DNA of 54,464 nucleotides from contig DDRH01000007.1 in assembly GCA_002343075.1 (NCBI GenBank), positions 107,654 to 162,117 on the forward strand, in the 5' to 3' direction. The notes under the pieces are model-generated. The model saw only the letters and a list, made by a program, of their open reading frames with translations. It was not told where the DNA came from and did no database searches. Within the stretch, counting starts at the first letter, position 1. Each line of letters begins with the position of its first letter. Position numbers and translations under genes: made by a program. Positions 18,189 to 27,516 of the stretch are shown piece after piece. Source of the stretch: Phycisphaerales bacterium UBA2421 (GTDB taxonomy: Bacteria; Planctomycetota; Phycisphaerae; Tepidisphaerales; Tepidisphaeraceae).

Positions 18189-19250
18189 ATGTCGAGTGAA
18201 GCATGGCCGCAGAGTTGGGCCGCCCCTGCTATTGCAAGGCCGATTGTGTTGATCGGCGGCGGCGGGATCGTCAATGACGCCCATTTGCCGGCCTATCGAA
18301 AGAATCAACTGCCCGTGGCGGGTGTTTATGACATTGACGCAACCCGCGCGAAGGAGGTTGCGGCGAAATGGAAGATCGACCGGGTGTTTGCGTCACTAGA
18401 AGAAGCGACGGCGCAGAAAGATGTGATTTTCGATATCGCCGTGCCGCCGGGGGGGCTTTTTGAGGTGGTGAGCGCGCTACCTGATGGGTCGGCGGCGCTG
18501 CTGCAGAAGCCGATGGGGGTTGACCTGACCGATGCAAAGCGCATCCGCGAAACCTGCCGCCGCCGCAAGCTGATCGCCGCCGTGAATTTTCAACTGCGCT
18601 TTACGCCGATGATGATTGCGCTGAAGTCGATTATTGACAAGGGTTTACTGGGCCAATTGGTCGATATCAGCTTTCACTTTAACCTGCGAACGCCGTGGGA
18701 GCTTTTTCCGTTTTTGAAGAAACTGAAACGGTGCGAGATATTGATGCACACGGTGCACCACCTCGATTTTTGCCGCCACTTGGCCGGTGAGCCAAAGGGG
18801 GTGTATGCGCGCACCTGCAGTCACCCCGCTTTTCCCGACTTGGCGAGCACCAAGAGCAGCATCATTCTCGATTACGGCCAAACCTTGCGCGCGGCGTTAT
18901 CGATCAATCACAACTATGAGTTCGGCCCGCATGATGAGTGTGCCGACGTGCGCGTGCAGGGTACCGACGGCGCGGCGCGCATCTCACTGGGCCTTTTGCT
19001 GAACTATCCGCAGGGCAAGCCTGAGACGCTGGAGTATCGCACGCGCGCCTGCGCCGACTGGACGCAGGTGCCAGTGAACGGTCGGTGGTTCCCCGACGCC
19101 TTTGCAGGAATCATGAGCAACCTGCAGCGGTATGTGGGCGGCGAAGATGAAAAGCTGCTGACGGCGGTGGACGATGCCTATCGCACAATGGCGCTGGTGG
19201 AGGCGTGCTACCAATCGGATGCCGCGGGGGGTACGCCTTTACCGGAGTAA
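18189..19250 (+). CDS. Gfo/Idh/MocA-family oxidoreductase
   Basis: 353 residues from ATG 18189 with GAGGAACA upstream. The N-terminal Rossmann fold has IVLIGGGGIVNDAHLPAYRKN, a GxGxxx dinucleotide site, then VYDIDATRAKEVAAKW and QKPMGVDLTDAKRI, where the usual EKP is QKP. The C-terminal domain is the family's alpha/beta sheet, with HTVHHLDFCRHLAG giving likely catalytic residues. It probably oxidises a sugar or cyclitol using NAD(P). The amidohydrolase gene follows after 3 nt, so a dehydrogenase-lactonase sequence of reactions is plausible. Confidence 0.88.
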   Translation: MSSEAWPQSWAAPAIARPIVLIGGGGIVNDAHLPAYRKNQLPVAGVYDIDATRAKEVAAKWKIDRVFASLEEATAQKDVIFDIAVPPGGLFEVVSALPDGSAALLQKPMGVDLTDAKRIRETCRRRKLIAAVNFQLRFTPMMIALKSIIDKGLLGQLVDISFHFNLRTPWELFPFLKKLKRCEILMHTVHHLDFCRHLAGEPKGVYARTCSHPAFPDLASTKSSIILDYGQTLRAALSINHNYEFGPHDECADVRVQGTDGAARISLGLLLNYPQGKPETLEYRTRACADWTQVPVNGRWFPDAFAGIMSNLQRYVGGEDEKLLTAVDDAYRTMALVEACYQSDAAGGTPLPE

Positions 19251-19253
19251 GCC

Positions 19254-20102
19254 ATGCTTGAGATAGTCGATACGCATCAGCACTTGTGGGACCTTTCGCG
19301 GCACGGCTATGGGTGGTGTGCGGGCATTCCGCTGCTCCATCGCAGTTACACCATGCCCGACTATCTCGTCGCCGCCGCGGGATTGGGTGTGACGGCGACG
19401 GTGCACGTCGAGGCCGATGTCGATGAGGCAGACATGACCTCGGAAACGCGGTGGCTCCTGTCAATGGTTCGAGACGAATCCAACCCGATGCGCGGGTTGG
19501 TGGTGAAGGCATTGCCCGAGCGGGACGAGTTTGAGGCGTATCTCGACCAGTTTGCGGGCGAAACGGCAATCAAAGGCGTCCGGCGGGTGTTTCACACGCA
19601 ACCCGACGATTTCGCCCTTGATAAGCGCGTGCAGCGAAACATCGCCACGCTCTCCCGCAGGGGTCTGTCGTTTGATTTATGCGCGCTCCCCCGCCAACTG
19701 CCGGCGGTGAAGGCGCTGGTGCGGGCGTGCCCTGATGTGACGTTTGTGCTCGACCACTGCGGCATTCCAGACATCAAGGGTCAACAGCTTGACCCGTGGC
19801 GGACCGACATCGCCGACCTGGCCCAATGCCCGAACATTGCGGCGTGCAAGGTCAGTGGGTTGGTTGCATACGCGGAGGCCGCGGGCGATTTCGTGCAGCA
19901 GTTGCAGCCGTATGTAGACCATGTCGTGCAGCAGTTTGGCCCGGCGCGCGTGATGTTTGGCAGCGATTGGCCGGTGTGCCTGCTCGCGGCGCCTTTGGCG
20001 AAATGGGTGGAAACATTGAAGACACTGACCTGCGACTTGAGCGAATCCGACCGCCAACTACTCTTCGGCGGAAATGCCCGACGGGTGTACCGGCTGGGCT
20101 GA
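19254..20102 (+). CDS. Amidohydrolase family 2 (COG3618, lactonase-like)
   Basis: 282 residues. The N-terminal metal motif is VDTHQHLWDLSRHGYGWC, characteristic of COG3618 (TIM-barrel metal hydrolases such as fuconolactonase). Later motifs are FVLDHCGIP (His) and RVMFGSDWPVC (Asp), completing the metal site. It would open a sugar-derived lactone formed by the neighbouring oxidoreductase. It lies 3 nt after that gene and 55 nt before the CoA-transferase start, so these three are most likely one operon. Confidence 0.87.
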   Translation: MLEIVDTHQHLWDLSRHGYGWCAGIPLLHRSYTMPDYLVAAAGLGVTATVHVEADVDEADMTSETRWLLSMVRDESNPMRGLVVKALPERDEFEAYLDQFAGETAIKGVRRVFHTQPDDFALDKRVQRNIATLSRRGLSFDLCALPRQLPAVKALVRACPDVTFVLDHCGIPDIKGQQLDPWRTDIADLAQCPNIAACKVSGLVAYAEAAGDFVQQLQPYVDHVVQQFGPARVMFGSDWPVCLLAAPLAKWVETLKTLTCDLSESDRQLLFGGNARRVYRLG

Positions 20103-20157
20103 TTGTTGTTCTGTCGTTTCTCGCGTCCCTGCGTTTACATCAGATTGCGACGCTTCC

Positions 20158-21303
20158 ATGAAACCGCTCGAAGGCTTGCTGGTGCTCGATTTTTCGCTCT
20201 TTCTTGCCGGGCCGCTTTGCGCGCTGCGACTGGCCGACCTGGGCGCAAGGGTGATCAAGATCGAACGCCCCGACGGCGGGGACTTGTGCCGGTCACTCTA
20301 CATTTCCCCCACCGATATCGCCGGCGACAGCACGCTCTTTCACGCGATCAATCGAAACAAGGAATCATTCGCTGCAAATCTGAAAGACCCGACGACGCTC
20401 GAACAGATTCGCAAGCTCATATCCCGGGCCGATGTAATGATCACCAACTTTCGGCCCGGCGTAATGGCGCGGCTGGGGCTGGACTTCCCCGCGATCAACA
20501 AAATTAACCCGCGGCTGGTTTATGGCAACATCAGCGGGTATGGCGACACAGGGCCTTGGGCCGACAAGCCCGGACAAGACTTGCTCGCGCAGGCACTGAG
20601 CGGGCTGATGTGGCTCAGCGGCGATGAAACGGGGGACAATGCGCCTGTGCCGATGGGCCTCGCGGCTGCGGATATGTTTGCGGGGCATTTTCTTGCCGAG
20701 GGAATCCTGGCTTGCCTCGTCCGCAGGGGAATGACCGGTGCCGGAGGGTTGGTCGAAACCTCGCTGCTCGAATCTCTGCTCGATTTTCAATTTGAGGTGC
20801 TGACAACCTATCTTAACGACGGCAACCGACGGCCGGTACGCAGCGCAATCGGAAATGGTCATGCTTATCTTGCGGCACCTTACGGCGTCTATCCCACCGC
20901 CGACGGGTGGCTTGCCCTGGCGATGAACCCGCTCGCCAAACTCGCCCCGCTGCTCGACATGCCGCAATTGGCGGCAATCTCGAAACAAGAGAGCTTCGAC
21001 CGCCGCGACGCGATTAAGGCCGAGCTGGGAACGCAACTCAGAACCAAGACCACGGCGGCGTGGCTGGCGATTCTCGACCCGGCCGACATCTGGTGTGCTG
21101 AAGTGCTCGACTGGCCCAAATTGCTCGAAAGTGCGGCTTTTAAGGCACTAAACTGGACCTATCCGCTCGCGCATACTTCCGGTCACGCCATGACTGCGTG
21201 TCGGTCGCCCATCCGTATCGACGGCGGCACTCCCACCAGCGATCGTTCCGCGCCAACGATCGGACAGCACACAGCAGCCATTCAAGCCGAGTTTGCACTC
21301 TAG
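20158..21303 (+). CDS. CaiB/BaiF type III CoA-transferase
   Basis: 381 residues from ATG 20158 (MKPLEGLLVLDFSLFLAGPLCALRLADLGARVIKIERPDGGDL); the longer frame overlaps the previous gene. This N-terminus is the family signature. The catalytic Asp is expected in KPGQDLLAQALSGL, and NLKDPTTLEQIRKLISRADVMITNFRPGVMARLGL is also conserved. It moves CoA between organic acids. Next to a MaoC hydratase and sugar-oxidising enzymes, it suggests a pathway ending in a CoA-activated dicarboxylic or branched acid. Confidence 0.9.
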   Translation: MKPLEGLLVLDFSLFLAGPLCALRLADLGARVIKIERPDGGDLCRSLYISPTDIAGDSTLFHAINRNKESFAANLKDPTTLEQIRKLISRADVMITNFRPGVMARLGLDFPAINKINPRLVYGNISGYGDTGPWADKPGQDLLAQALSGLMWLSGDETGDNAPVPMGLAAADMFAGHFLAEGILACLVRRGMTGAGGLVETSLLESLLDFQFEVLTTYLNDGNRRPVRSAIGNGHAYLAAPYGVYPTADGWLALAMNPLAKLAPLLDMPQLAAISKQESFDRRDAIKAELGTQLRTKTTAAWLAILDPADIWCAEVLDWPKLLESAAFKALNWTYPLAHTSGHAMTACRSPIRIDGGTPTSDRSAPTIGQHTAAIQAEFAL

Positions 21304-21355
21304 CAGCCCGGGCTTGCACGCGGCGGCGCAGCTTTGTACTTTTCGGCCAACCATC

Positions 21356-22126
21356 ATGGCGCGCGACGACTTGCAATTTCTGTTCGGCCAGTTCGTGCCC
21401 CGCTGCCGTCATCGTATTGATAAGCACTTTGTTGATTACAGCACGCTTCAATACATGGACGGGGGTTCGGTGCATTTGCACGTTGGCGACAGGGGGCATC
21501 GTCTCGTGGGCCGACAATTCTGGTCGTGCTTTTCCGGCCCGCGGTTTGCGTTTCATGTTGCGGCTCCGCAGGAGAGTTGGCCGCACCGCTACCTGGCATT
21601 TCGCGGCGGGCTACTCGATCGGTGGAAGCGAGATGGACTTTTTCCCATCGCTCCTCAGCCGGCCCCGCCGGGGCAGGATTCTGCGGCGAGGTTTGATCTG
21701 TTGCTGGTGCTGGCACACCGCACCGATCCCTATTCTCGCCGGCGCGCGGTGTTGATGCTCGAACTCATGCTCACCGAGTTGGCCGAAGCGCGTGCAAACG
21801 GCCCGAAGGGCGGGAAGATCTCCGCTTCGCTCGCAGAGATCGACCGAACGGAGGGGGCGATCGACATCGATGCATTGAGTGCCCGCGCCGGGCTATCGGC
21901 AAGATCGTTTCGCAGGCACTTTCGCGCCGCCACGGGCACGACTGCGCGCGACGCGATCATCCACCGCCGCATCGACCGGGCCAGACGCCTGCTCGGCGAA
22001 ACCAATTTGCCAATCAAGGTGATCGCTGAACAGCTCGGCTACAGCGACGTGTTCTTTTTTGGTCGTCAGTTTAAGAAGCACACCGGCGCGACGCCCGCTC
22101 TGTATCGGCGCAGTCGCGAGAGTTGA
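21356..22126 (+). CDS. AraC-family transcriptional regulator
   Basis: 256 residues from ATG 21356. The N-terminal half is a cupin-like sensing domain (YMDGGSVHLHVGDRGHRLVGRQFW). The C-terminal half is the paired helix-turn-helix: IDALSARAGLSARSFRRHFRAATG, RIDRARRLLGETNLPIKVIAEQLGYSDVFFFGRQFKKHTGATPALYRR. It is 52 nt downstream of the CoA-transferase gene in the same direction and may control the preceding catabolic genes. The effector is unknown. Confidence 0.9.
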   Translation: MARDDLQFLFGQFVPRCRHRIDKHFVDYSTLQYMDGGSVHLHVGDRGHRLVGRQFWSCFSGPRFAFHVAAPQESWPHRYLAFRGGLLDRWKRDGLFPIAPQPAPPGQDSAARFDLLLVLAHRTDPYSRRRAVLMLELMLTELAEARANGPKGGKISASLAEIDRTEGAIDIDALSARAGLSARSFRRHFRAATGTTARDAIIHRRIDRARRLLGETNLPIKVIAEQLGYSDVFFFGRQFKKHTGATPALYRRSRES

Positions 22127-22135
22127 TCGAGTGAC

Positions 22136-23689
22136 CTACGCCGCCACCCGCTGTGGGGGCTGTTGGACGGCGCAACGGTTCTTGCCCGACTTTTTGACAG
22201 CTTCCATGAGCATGGACGCCTTTTGCAGTTCCGCGGCGCAATCGGCGACGGGCGCGGGCGGGCTTACCCACTGCATGCCACAGCTAAACGTCAGGTTGAA
22301 CGCCTTGCTGCCCACTTTGCAGGATTGCTGGCGGAACACATGCTGTAGCGCCTCGACCGCTGCGGAGCGGGGTTGATCGGCTTCTACCACCATGACAAAC
22401 GCAAACTGATCCTTGGCCAGACGCGCCGCAAGCCCACGTTTACCCACCACTTCCGACAGCGACTTGCCAACCGCACGAAGCGTTGCATCGCCGGCCGGCT
22501 GGCCGTGCTGTGCGTTGATCGATTTGAAGTCGTCAATGTCGGCCATGCCCAGCGCGGCGCTCGCACCGAGTGCACCCGCAAGCTTAAGAAGGTCCGCGGC
22601 GCGATCAAGGAAGGCCACGCGATCGAGCAACCCGGTAAGCGGGTCGACCCCGCCAACGGCCTTGGATTCGAGCTGGCTGATGCGCGTTTCCATCCAGCTC
22701 TCGGTGCGCACCGATTCGTCGATCACCTTGCTAAGGGTCCGCGCGACCGAATCGCACACATCGTGCATGAACGTGCGAAAGTTCCCGCTGTCGCTCGCAC
22801 TGCTCTTGCCACCGACCGCGGCGATTATCTGCGTGAACTCTTTCGTCAGCGACTCTTTCAGCGGCTTGATTTCGGCCACCATCTCAGGGTGTTCCAGCGC
22901 CAGTTGCCGGGCAAATCGCTCCCCAAAACCGGGTGTTTCACCGGTGGTGATGTGCGGCAGCGTTGCCGCAAGTCGCAGGCCCACTGCGATTTTCTCCAGT
23001 TCCGGCGGCAACGCCGGGCCGCTTTTCTCGTGATGGTCCTTGAAGATTGACTGATACACGTCAGGAAGCCCCAGCCGTTGCGCGATCAAAGCCGCAATCG
23101 CTGCATGCGACAGCCCAAACAGATCGCGCTCCCGCCCCGCCGCCGTCGCAGAATCCTGGTCGACGGCAAGCATCAGTTCCGTCGTCGCCGATGGATCACA
23201 CGCAAGCATGACCGGAATGGCGATATCCTGCAGCAGGCCGCAGGTAAACGCGATTTCGTTAAGCTGCGGATCGCGCTGTGCCGTAAAGTGCCGCGCCACA
23301 ATCGCCTTCAGCAGCGAGCTTTTCCAAAGTCCGTCGCGCTGGCTCGGGGGCAGATCGGCCCGGCTGTGAATCCCGGCGAGCGACGCGCCAAAGAGGACAG
23401 GCAAGAGTCTGTTCATCCCGATCAGCTGCGCCGCACGCGACACCCGATCGACACACTGGCTCGGATACGCGCGGTTGGCAAGTTGCAACAACCGCACTGA
23501 GAGTGAGGGGTCGATCAGTACCGCTTCGGTCAGATCGCCAAGCGTGCCGCCGCCGCGGTGCAATTCGAGGACGCGGATTGGCACGCGCTGCGTCGAAGGC
23601 AGCACGTCGAGCGACTCGATGAGCTTCTTCAGCAGCTCGTAGCGATGTGCCGAGCCTTTTGTCCGAAATTCAAGATTCGCAGGCCACAT
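22136..23689 (-). CDS. HDOD domain protein with degenerate GGDEF domain
   Basis: 517 residues from ATG 23689; a TTG at 23752 would add 21 residues. The N-terminal half is an HDOD domain: LPSTQRVPIRVLELHRGGGTLGDLTEAVLIDPSLSVRLLQLANRA, then a helical stretch ending near LRLAATLP. The C-terminal half is a diguanylate cyclase fold: DPLTGLLDRVAFLDR and MADIDDFKSINAQHGQPAGDATLRAVGKSL. The GGDEF signature is replaced by AKDQF in RLAKDQFAFVM, so cyclase activity is very unlikely. It is probably a signalling scaffold or receptor. It is divergent from the gene at 23860. Confidence 0.85.
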   Translation of the reverse strand: MWPANLEFRTKGSAHRYELLKKLIESLDVLPSTQRVPIRVLELHRGGGTLGDLTEAVLIDPSLSVRLLQLANRAYPSQCVDRVSRAAQLIGMNRLLPVLFGASLAGIHSRADLPPSQRDGLWKSSLLKAIVARHFTAQRDPQLNEIAFTCGLLQDIAIPVMLACDPSATTELMLAVDQDSATAAGRERDLFGLSHAAIAALIAQRLGLPDVYQSIFKDHHEKSGPALPPELEKIAVGLRLAATLPHITTGETPGFGERFARQLALEHPEMVAEIKPLKESLTKEFTQIIAAVGGKSSASDSGNFRTFMHDVCDSVARTLSKVIDESVRTESWMETRISQLESKAVGGVDPLTGLLDRVAFLDRAADLLKLAGALGASAALGMADIDDFKSINAQHGQPAGDATLRAVGKSLSEVVGKRGLAARLAKDQFAFVMVVEADQPRSAAVEALQHVFRQQSCKVGSKAFNLTFSCGMQWVSPPAPVADCAAELQKASMLMEAVKKSGKNRCAVQQPPQRVAA

Positions 23690-23859
23690 GGTTTGCCGGG
23701 TCACTGGCTGCACGCGCAGCACTCGTCCCGGCAATACATCGGTATGATTCAATCGCTGTTTGCGGTAAGCGACAGTTTGTCGTCGAAAAACGGGTTATCG
23801 GTCGTACGAACTGTCGGCAGGCTTTCACAACTTCGCTCTGAAGGCGAGAATGCTCACCC

Positions 23860-24675
23860 ATGTTGCGATACATCAAGCGCGCTTTCTTCGCGACCATCCC
23901 TCTGCCGATTCTGGGCCGTGTGCCGGTGAATCTCATTTTTGTGACGCTCGTGTTTGCGGCGGGGTTTAATCGGGAGTGGCGGCCAATCTGGTTGTTCGGC
24001 GCCTGGATTGAGATGGCCTTTCTCTGGATTCTGGCCAACAACACGCGATTTCAGAAGGCGGTCGATGCCGAGGCGCTCGCCAGGCTTCAAACCGACCCGC
24101 TGGCCCAGCGGCAGCATCTCACGAGCCAGCTCCTCCCGCCTGCGCGCAAGCGGATGGATCAGCTCAGTGCCAACTGCGCCAGCGCCCTGGATATCGCCCG
24201 GCGGAGCGGAATTGAGGAATACGTCCTTCAGAGCCAGCGCGACGGCCTCGACCGGCTTTCCTGGCTTTACCTCAAGCTGTTGTTGGCGCGACAAATGCTC
24301 GATACGCGCGACGCAGACACCACCGGTTCGCAGCTCCGCAGGCAGTTGACGCAGCTCGAGAACGACCTCGCCTCCCCCACGGTTGCCGAGAGTATTCGCG
24401 AGAGCAAACGTGAAACCATGCGCATCCTCAACCGCAGGCTCGAACTGCTCCAGCACCGCGGGCAGTCGCTGGCAGAGATTGATGCCGACCTGGCGCGCAT
24501 CGAAGCGCAGGCATCGCTCGCGGTGGATAATGCGTCACTCGGGCCGCAGTCGGAACACTCCACCAGCACCATTTCTCTCACTTCGGCCATGCTCGAGAAT
24601 GATCTGTTTGGCGCATCGCAAGCGACGGTCGATTCGCTCGATCAACGCTATCAGGAGAGGTTGGAGCAACAATAA
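23860..24675 (+). CDS. Uncharacterised membrane-anchored coiled-coil protein
   Basis: 271 residues. Two hydrophobic segments at the N-terminus (about 20-35 and 45-62) would anchor it in the inner membrane. The rest is Gln/Leu/Arg-rich helix, probably coiled coil (QLRRQLTQLENDLASPTVAESIRESKRETMRILNRRLELLQHRGQSLAEIDADLARIEAQA). No family is recognised. It is followed 23 nt later by the isomerase/epimerase gene in the same direction. Confidence 0.7.
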   Translation: MLRYIKRAFFATIPLPILGRVPVNLIFVTLVFAAGFNREWRPIWLFGAWIEMAFLWILANNTRFQKAVDAEALARLQTDPLAQRQHLTSQLLPPARKRMDQLSANCASALDIARRSGIEEYVLQSQRDGLDRLSWLYLKLLLARQMLDTRDADTTGSQLRRQLTQLENDLASPTVAESIRESKRETMRILNRRLELLQHRGQSLAEIDADLARIEAQASLAVDNASLGPQSEHSTSTISLTSAMLENDLFGASQATVDSLDQRYQERLEQQ

Positions 24676-24698
24676 CCTGCGGGTAAGCTTCTGCTCAC

Positions 24699-25457
24699 AT
24701 GAGTACTTCAATCGCCTGTCAGCTATACACGCTTCGAGAGTTCCTCAAGACCCCCGCCGACATCGCCGCGACACTCGCGCGGGTGAAGCGGGCCGGCTTC
24801 GGGGCGGTGCAGCTCTCTGCTCTAGGCCCGATTGATCCAAAAGAGCTGGCCGGCATTCTAAACGGTGAGGGTCTGACCTGTTGCGCGACGCATGTCGGCC
24901 TGGAGCGGCTGCGCGACCAACCGCAGCAGGTGATCGACGAACATGCGCTCTGGAATTGCCAGTATACGGCACTCGGCCATTTCAAAGCCGCCAGCGCCGC
25001 CGAATGGAAGAAGTTCGCCGCCGACTTCAGCGCCATCGCGGGGAAGTATGCATCGTCGCCGCTGCGCCTGGGCTACCATAATCACAACCACGAACTCGTG
25101 AAGTTTGATGGGAAGACCGCGCTGCAAATCATGCTTGACGATTGCTCCAACGACGTATGGATGGAGATCGATACTTACTGGATCCAGGCCGGCGGCGGAG
25201 ACCCTTGCGACTGGATTCGCCGCTGTGCGGGACGCATTCCGTGCGTGCATTTCAAAGACATGGCAGTCACCAACGACCGGCAGCAACTCATGGCCGAAGT
25301 CGGCGAAGGCAATCTCAACTGGCCGGGAATCCTCGCAGCGTGCCGGGAGGCAGGGGTCAAGTGGTACATCATCGAGCAAGACAACTGCAACGGACGAGAC
25401 CCTTTTGAGAGTATCGCGATCAGCTTGCGAAATCTGAAAGGAATGGGGCTGACTTGA
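24699..25457 (+). CDS. Sugar phosphate isomerase/epimerase (xylose isomerase-like TIM barrel)
   Basis: 252 residues starting MSTSIACQLYTLREFLKTPADIAATLARVKRAGFGAVQLS, the opening of this AP-endonuclease-2 fold family. Metal and substrate residues are likely in LGYHNHNHEL, VWMEIDTYWIQAGGGDP, VHFKDM and WYIIEQDNC (Glu/Asp/His/Glu pattern). It probably interconverts keto sugars or inosose-like compounds in the cytoplasm. The exact substrate is not visible. Confidence 0.87.
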   Translation: MSTSIACQLYTLREFLKTPADIAATLARVKRAGFGAVQLSALGPIDPKELAGILNGEGLTCCATHVGLERLRDQPQQVIDEHALWNCQYTALGHFKAASAAEWKKFAADFSAIAGKYASSPLRLGYHNHNHELVKFDGKTALQIMLDDCSNDVWMEIDTYWIQAGGGDPCDWIRRCAGRIPCVHFKDMAVTNDRQQLMAEVGEGNLNWPGILAACREAGVKWYIIEQDNCNGRDPFESIAISLRNLKGMGLT

Positions 25458-25548
25458 TTTAAGACGATTGTTCACCGCCGAGGCGCGGAGAATGCGGGCG
25501 AGACGCCGGCCGGAGCCTAAGCTCGGCGCTCCGTGTTTCTGGTGCGGC

Positions 25549-25740
25549 TTACTTCTTCAGGGCAACGCCCGCCTTGGTATCACCGGCACCCGCGCCGACA
25601 CCCACCGGCTGCTGCTTGCTTTCCGGCACGCGGAACAGCGTTTGGCAGTGTTGGCATTTCACCAGCTTCCCGCGAATTTCGTCAGGAACAGCCAGAATCT
25701 TGCGGCAGCGGAGGTTGGGGCAGATAAGCTGACATGGCAT
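25549..25740 (-). CDS. Small zinc-ribbon protein
   Basis: 63 residues. Four cysteines in two pairs (CPNLRC, then CQHC 18 residues on) form a zinc ribbon of the type found at the start of many planctomycete proteins. The tail is Gly/Ala/Lys-rich. GGAG lies about 14 nt upstream of the ATG on the minus strand, which supports this start. The function is unknown; a nucleic-acid or protein-binding ribbon is the likely role. Confidence 0.7.
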   Translation of the reverse strand: MPCQLICPNLRCRKILAVPDEIRGKLVKCQHCQTLFRVPESKQQPVGVGAGAGDTKAGVALKK

Positions 25741-25824
25741 GGCGATAACGTCTCCACAGGTGTTATCGGCGAGCGAGTTGCCCCGCTTGAATGATTGCGA
25801 GCCGCGATTCGACCTGCAGACGGG

Positions 25825-27435
25825 TCATTTCTTGTCAATCGCAGCCGAAAATGCCGGCGGTAACGCCTGTAACTCAACCGCGGGCGCGTTCTTGAATGGG
25901 TTGTAGAGCGGGTCTCCTAATACCACGATCTTCCAACTCGTCATGGGAGCGGTGCGCCAGTACACCTCGGCCATGGTGAGCTTTCCCGTCAGCAACAGCG
26001 GCACATATTCATCCGCCAGCGGAAAGGCTGAAAGGTATGGCTCGCTCACCGCGCCGAGCGTGTTGACCACGCCGGCGTGAAACATACTGGGTGTCCAAAG
26101 CCCCCCGCCGATGCCCCGAATCGCGACGGCGGTGTAACTGGCCACATGAAACCCAACCGATCCGGTGACAAACATGCCCGGAAGATGCACTTTGTCCGGG
26201 TCATACCAACCACAATACACAGCAATATCTTTCAAGGAGTCATCGGCGATAAGCTTGTCGCTCTCATCAAAAATCACCGGCAAGGTACAATCGGCAGCGC
26301 GAAGAATCTCTCGCAGATTTCGCAGCGATTCGTCGTAGATGCCGTAGCCATCGATCTGGCCGTCGGCCTTGCGCAGCGGAATGTTCCGCGAGTCGAGAAC
26401 GATGTTGCCGCGCAAGCCGAGCTTTTCGGTAGCGATTCCCTCATCGATGCGCTTCCTGATGAGCGCTGCGCCGCCGGGGCCGTCAAGCCGCATGACCATG
26501 AGTGTAGCCGGTGCGGCTGCGGAGTCTTCGGCGTTGAACCGGAGCGGGTTCCCCTGCCAGCGCGTTCGGCGGTACATCTTCCAGCGCACACACGCCAGTT
26601 CGCTGTCGACAGCGGCATCGGTCTGATCGTTACTCAGGTAATCCTGCTGCAACTCAAGAATCTGCATGTAAATGATCGCGCCGGCACGGCGACTGTCTTC
26701 CCGCAGCATCTGCCGTGCGTGCGCATCATGCATCCTGACCGCGCCGGCGCGCAGCGCCTCGGCGATGGCTGCACGCGATTCGACCGCCGGAGACGTCGTA
26801 GGCGGCTCGGCAAGGTCGATCGGCTGGCGAATGTCAGCCAGCAGCGACTTCCATGCGCCCTCAATCGAACGCTTGCCGGGTGAGTCAGCCATCGCCTCGA
26901 CGATCGGCTTGGCCCGCTCCGCGGCAAGGTGAACGCGGCGAACCGGATCGAGTCCCGCTGGGGGGGTAAAGCCCGGGTCGAGGTCGCGCGTCAGCCGTTC
27001 TGCCTTGTCTGCCGAGGCGTTCAACCGCAGCTGGGCGTCGGCGAGATGCGTCGCGATCAACTTTAGTTCGGCATCGATTGCCGGATTCGCTTCTTTTGGC
27101 CGCGGCGGAATGCGAAACGGCACGCCGAGGAAGGTCACAATGCACTTCACATCGCCCGCGTACGCCGCCGACTGCAGCGCAACCCGAATTGGGTCGGCGA
27201 TGTCTCTCTCATACTCGTCGATCGAGATTTCATTGCCGGTGGGCAAGTCAAGCTGGATAATCTGTGCCGGAGGAACCGCGCGAGCTCGCGCGTAATACGT
27301 CGCAAGCGCAACGCCGTCGGGGTCATTGCGATTGACCACCAGCAGCAGGTTCTTCGGCAGCAACTCAGCCGAAGCCGGTGCCGCCAGCAGAACGGAGAGA
27401 AAGAGGGCAAAACCGATGCGATGGAGCAATGTCAC
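25825..27435 (-). CDS. TIGR03790 family protein
   Basis: About 536 residues from a GTG at 27435, which places a signal peptide at the N-terminus (MTLLHRIGFALFLSVLLAAPASA); the frame is open to 27510 but the extra part is polar. The start of the mature protein, LLPKNLLLVVNRNDPDGVALATYYARARAVPPAQIIQLDLP, is the defining segment of TIGR03790, a family of exported proteins of unknown function common in planctomycetes and deltaproteobacteria. Later segments include VASYTAVAIRGIGGGLWTPSMFHAG and LVLGDPLYNPF-like sequence, as in caspase/gingipain-like folds. Confidence 0.82.
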   Translation of the reverse strand: MTLLHRIGFALFLSVLLAAPASAELLPKNLLLVVNRNDPDGVALATYYARARAVPPAQIIQLDLPTGNEISIDEYERDIADPIRVALQSAAYAGDVKCIVTFLGVPFRIPPRPKEANPAIDAELKLIATHLADAQLRLNASADKAERLTRDLDPGFTPPAGLDPVRRVHLAAERAKPIVEAMADSPGKRSIEGAWKSLLADIRQPIDLAEPPTTSPAVESRAAIAEALRAGAVRMHDAHARQMLREDSRRAGAIIYMQILELQQDYLSNDQTDAAVDSELACVRWKMYRRTRWQGNPLRFNAEDSAAAPATLMVMRLDGPGGAALIRKRIDEGIATEKLGLRGNIVLDSRNIPLRKADGQIDGYGIYDESLRNLREILRAADCTLPVIFDESDKLIADDSLKDIAVYCGWYDPDKVHLPGMFVTGSVGFHVASYTAVAIRGIGGGLWTPSMFHAGVVNTLGAVSEPYLSAFPLADEYVPLLLTGKLTMAEVYWRTAPMTSWKIVVLGDPLYNPFKNAPAVELQALPPAFSAAIDKK

Positions 27436-27516
27436 CACCGATTCTACGCCCCAAGGCGAAGAAAGTTGCGAAAGTTCGTGGGCAGTTCGGTTTACTTTGC
27501 GGCGAAGCAACGACGG

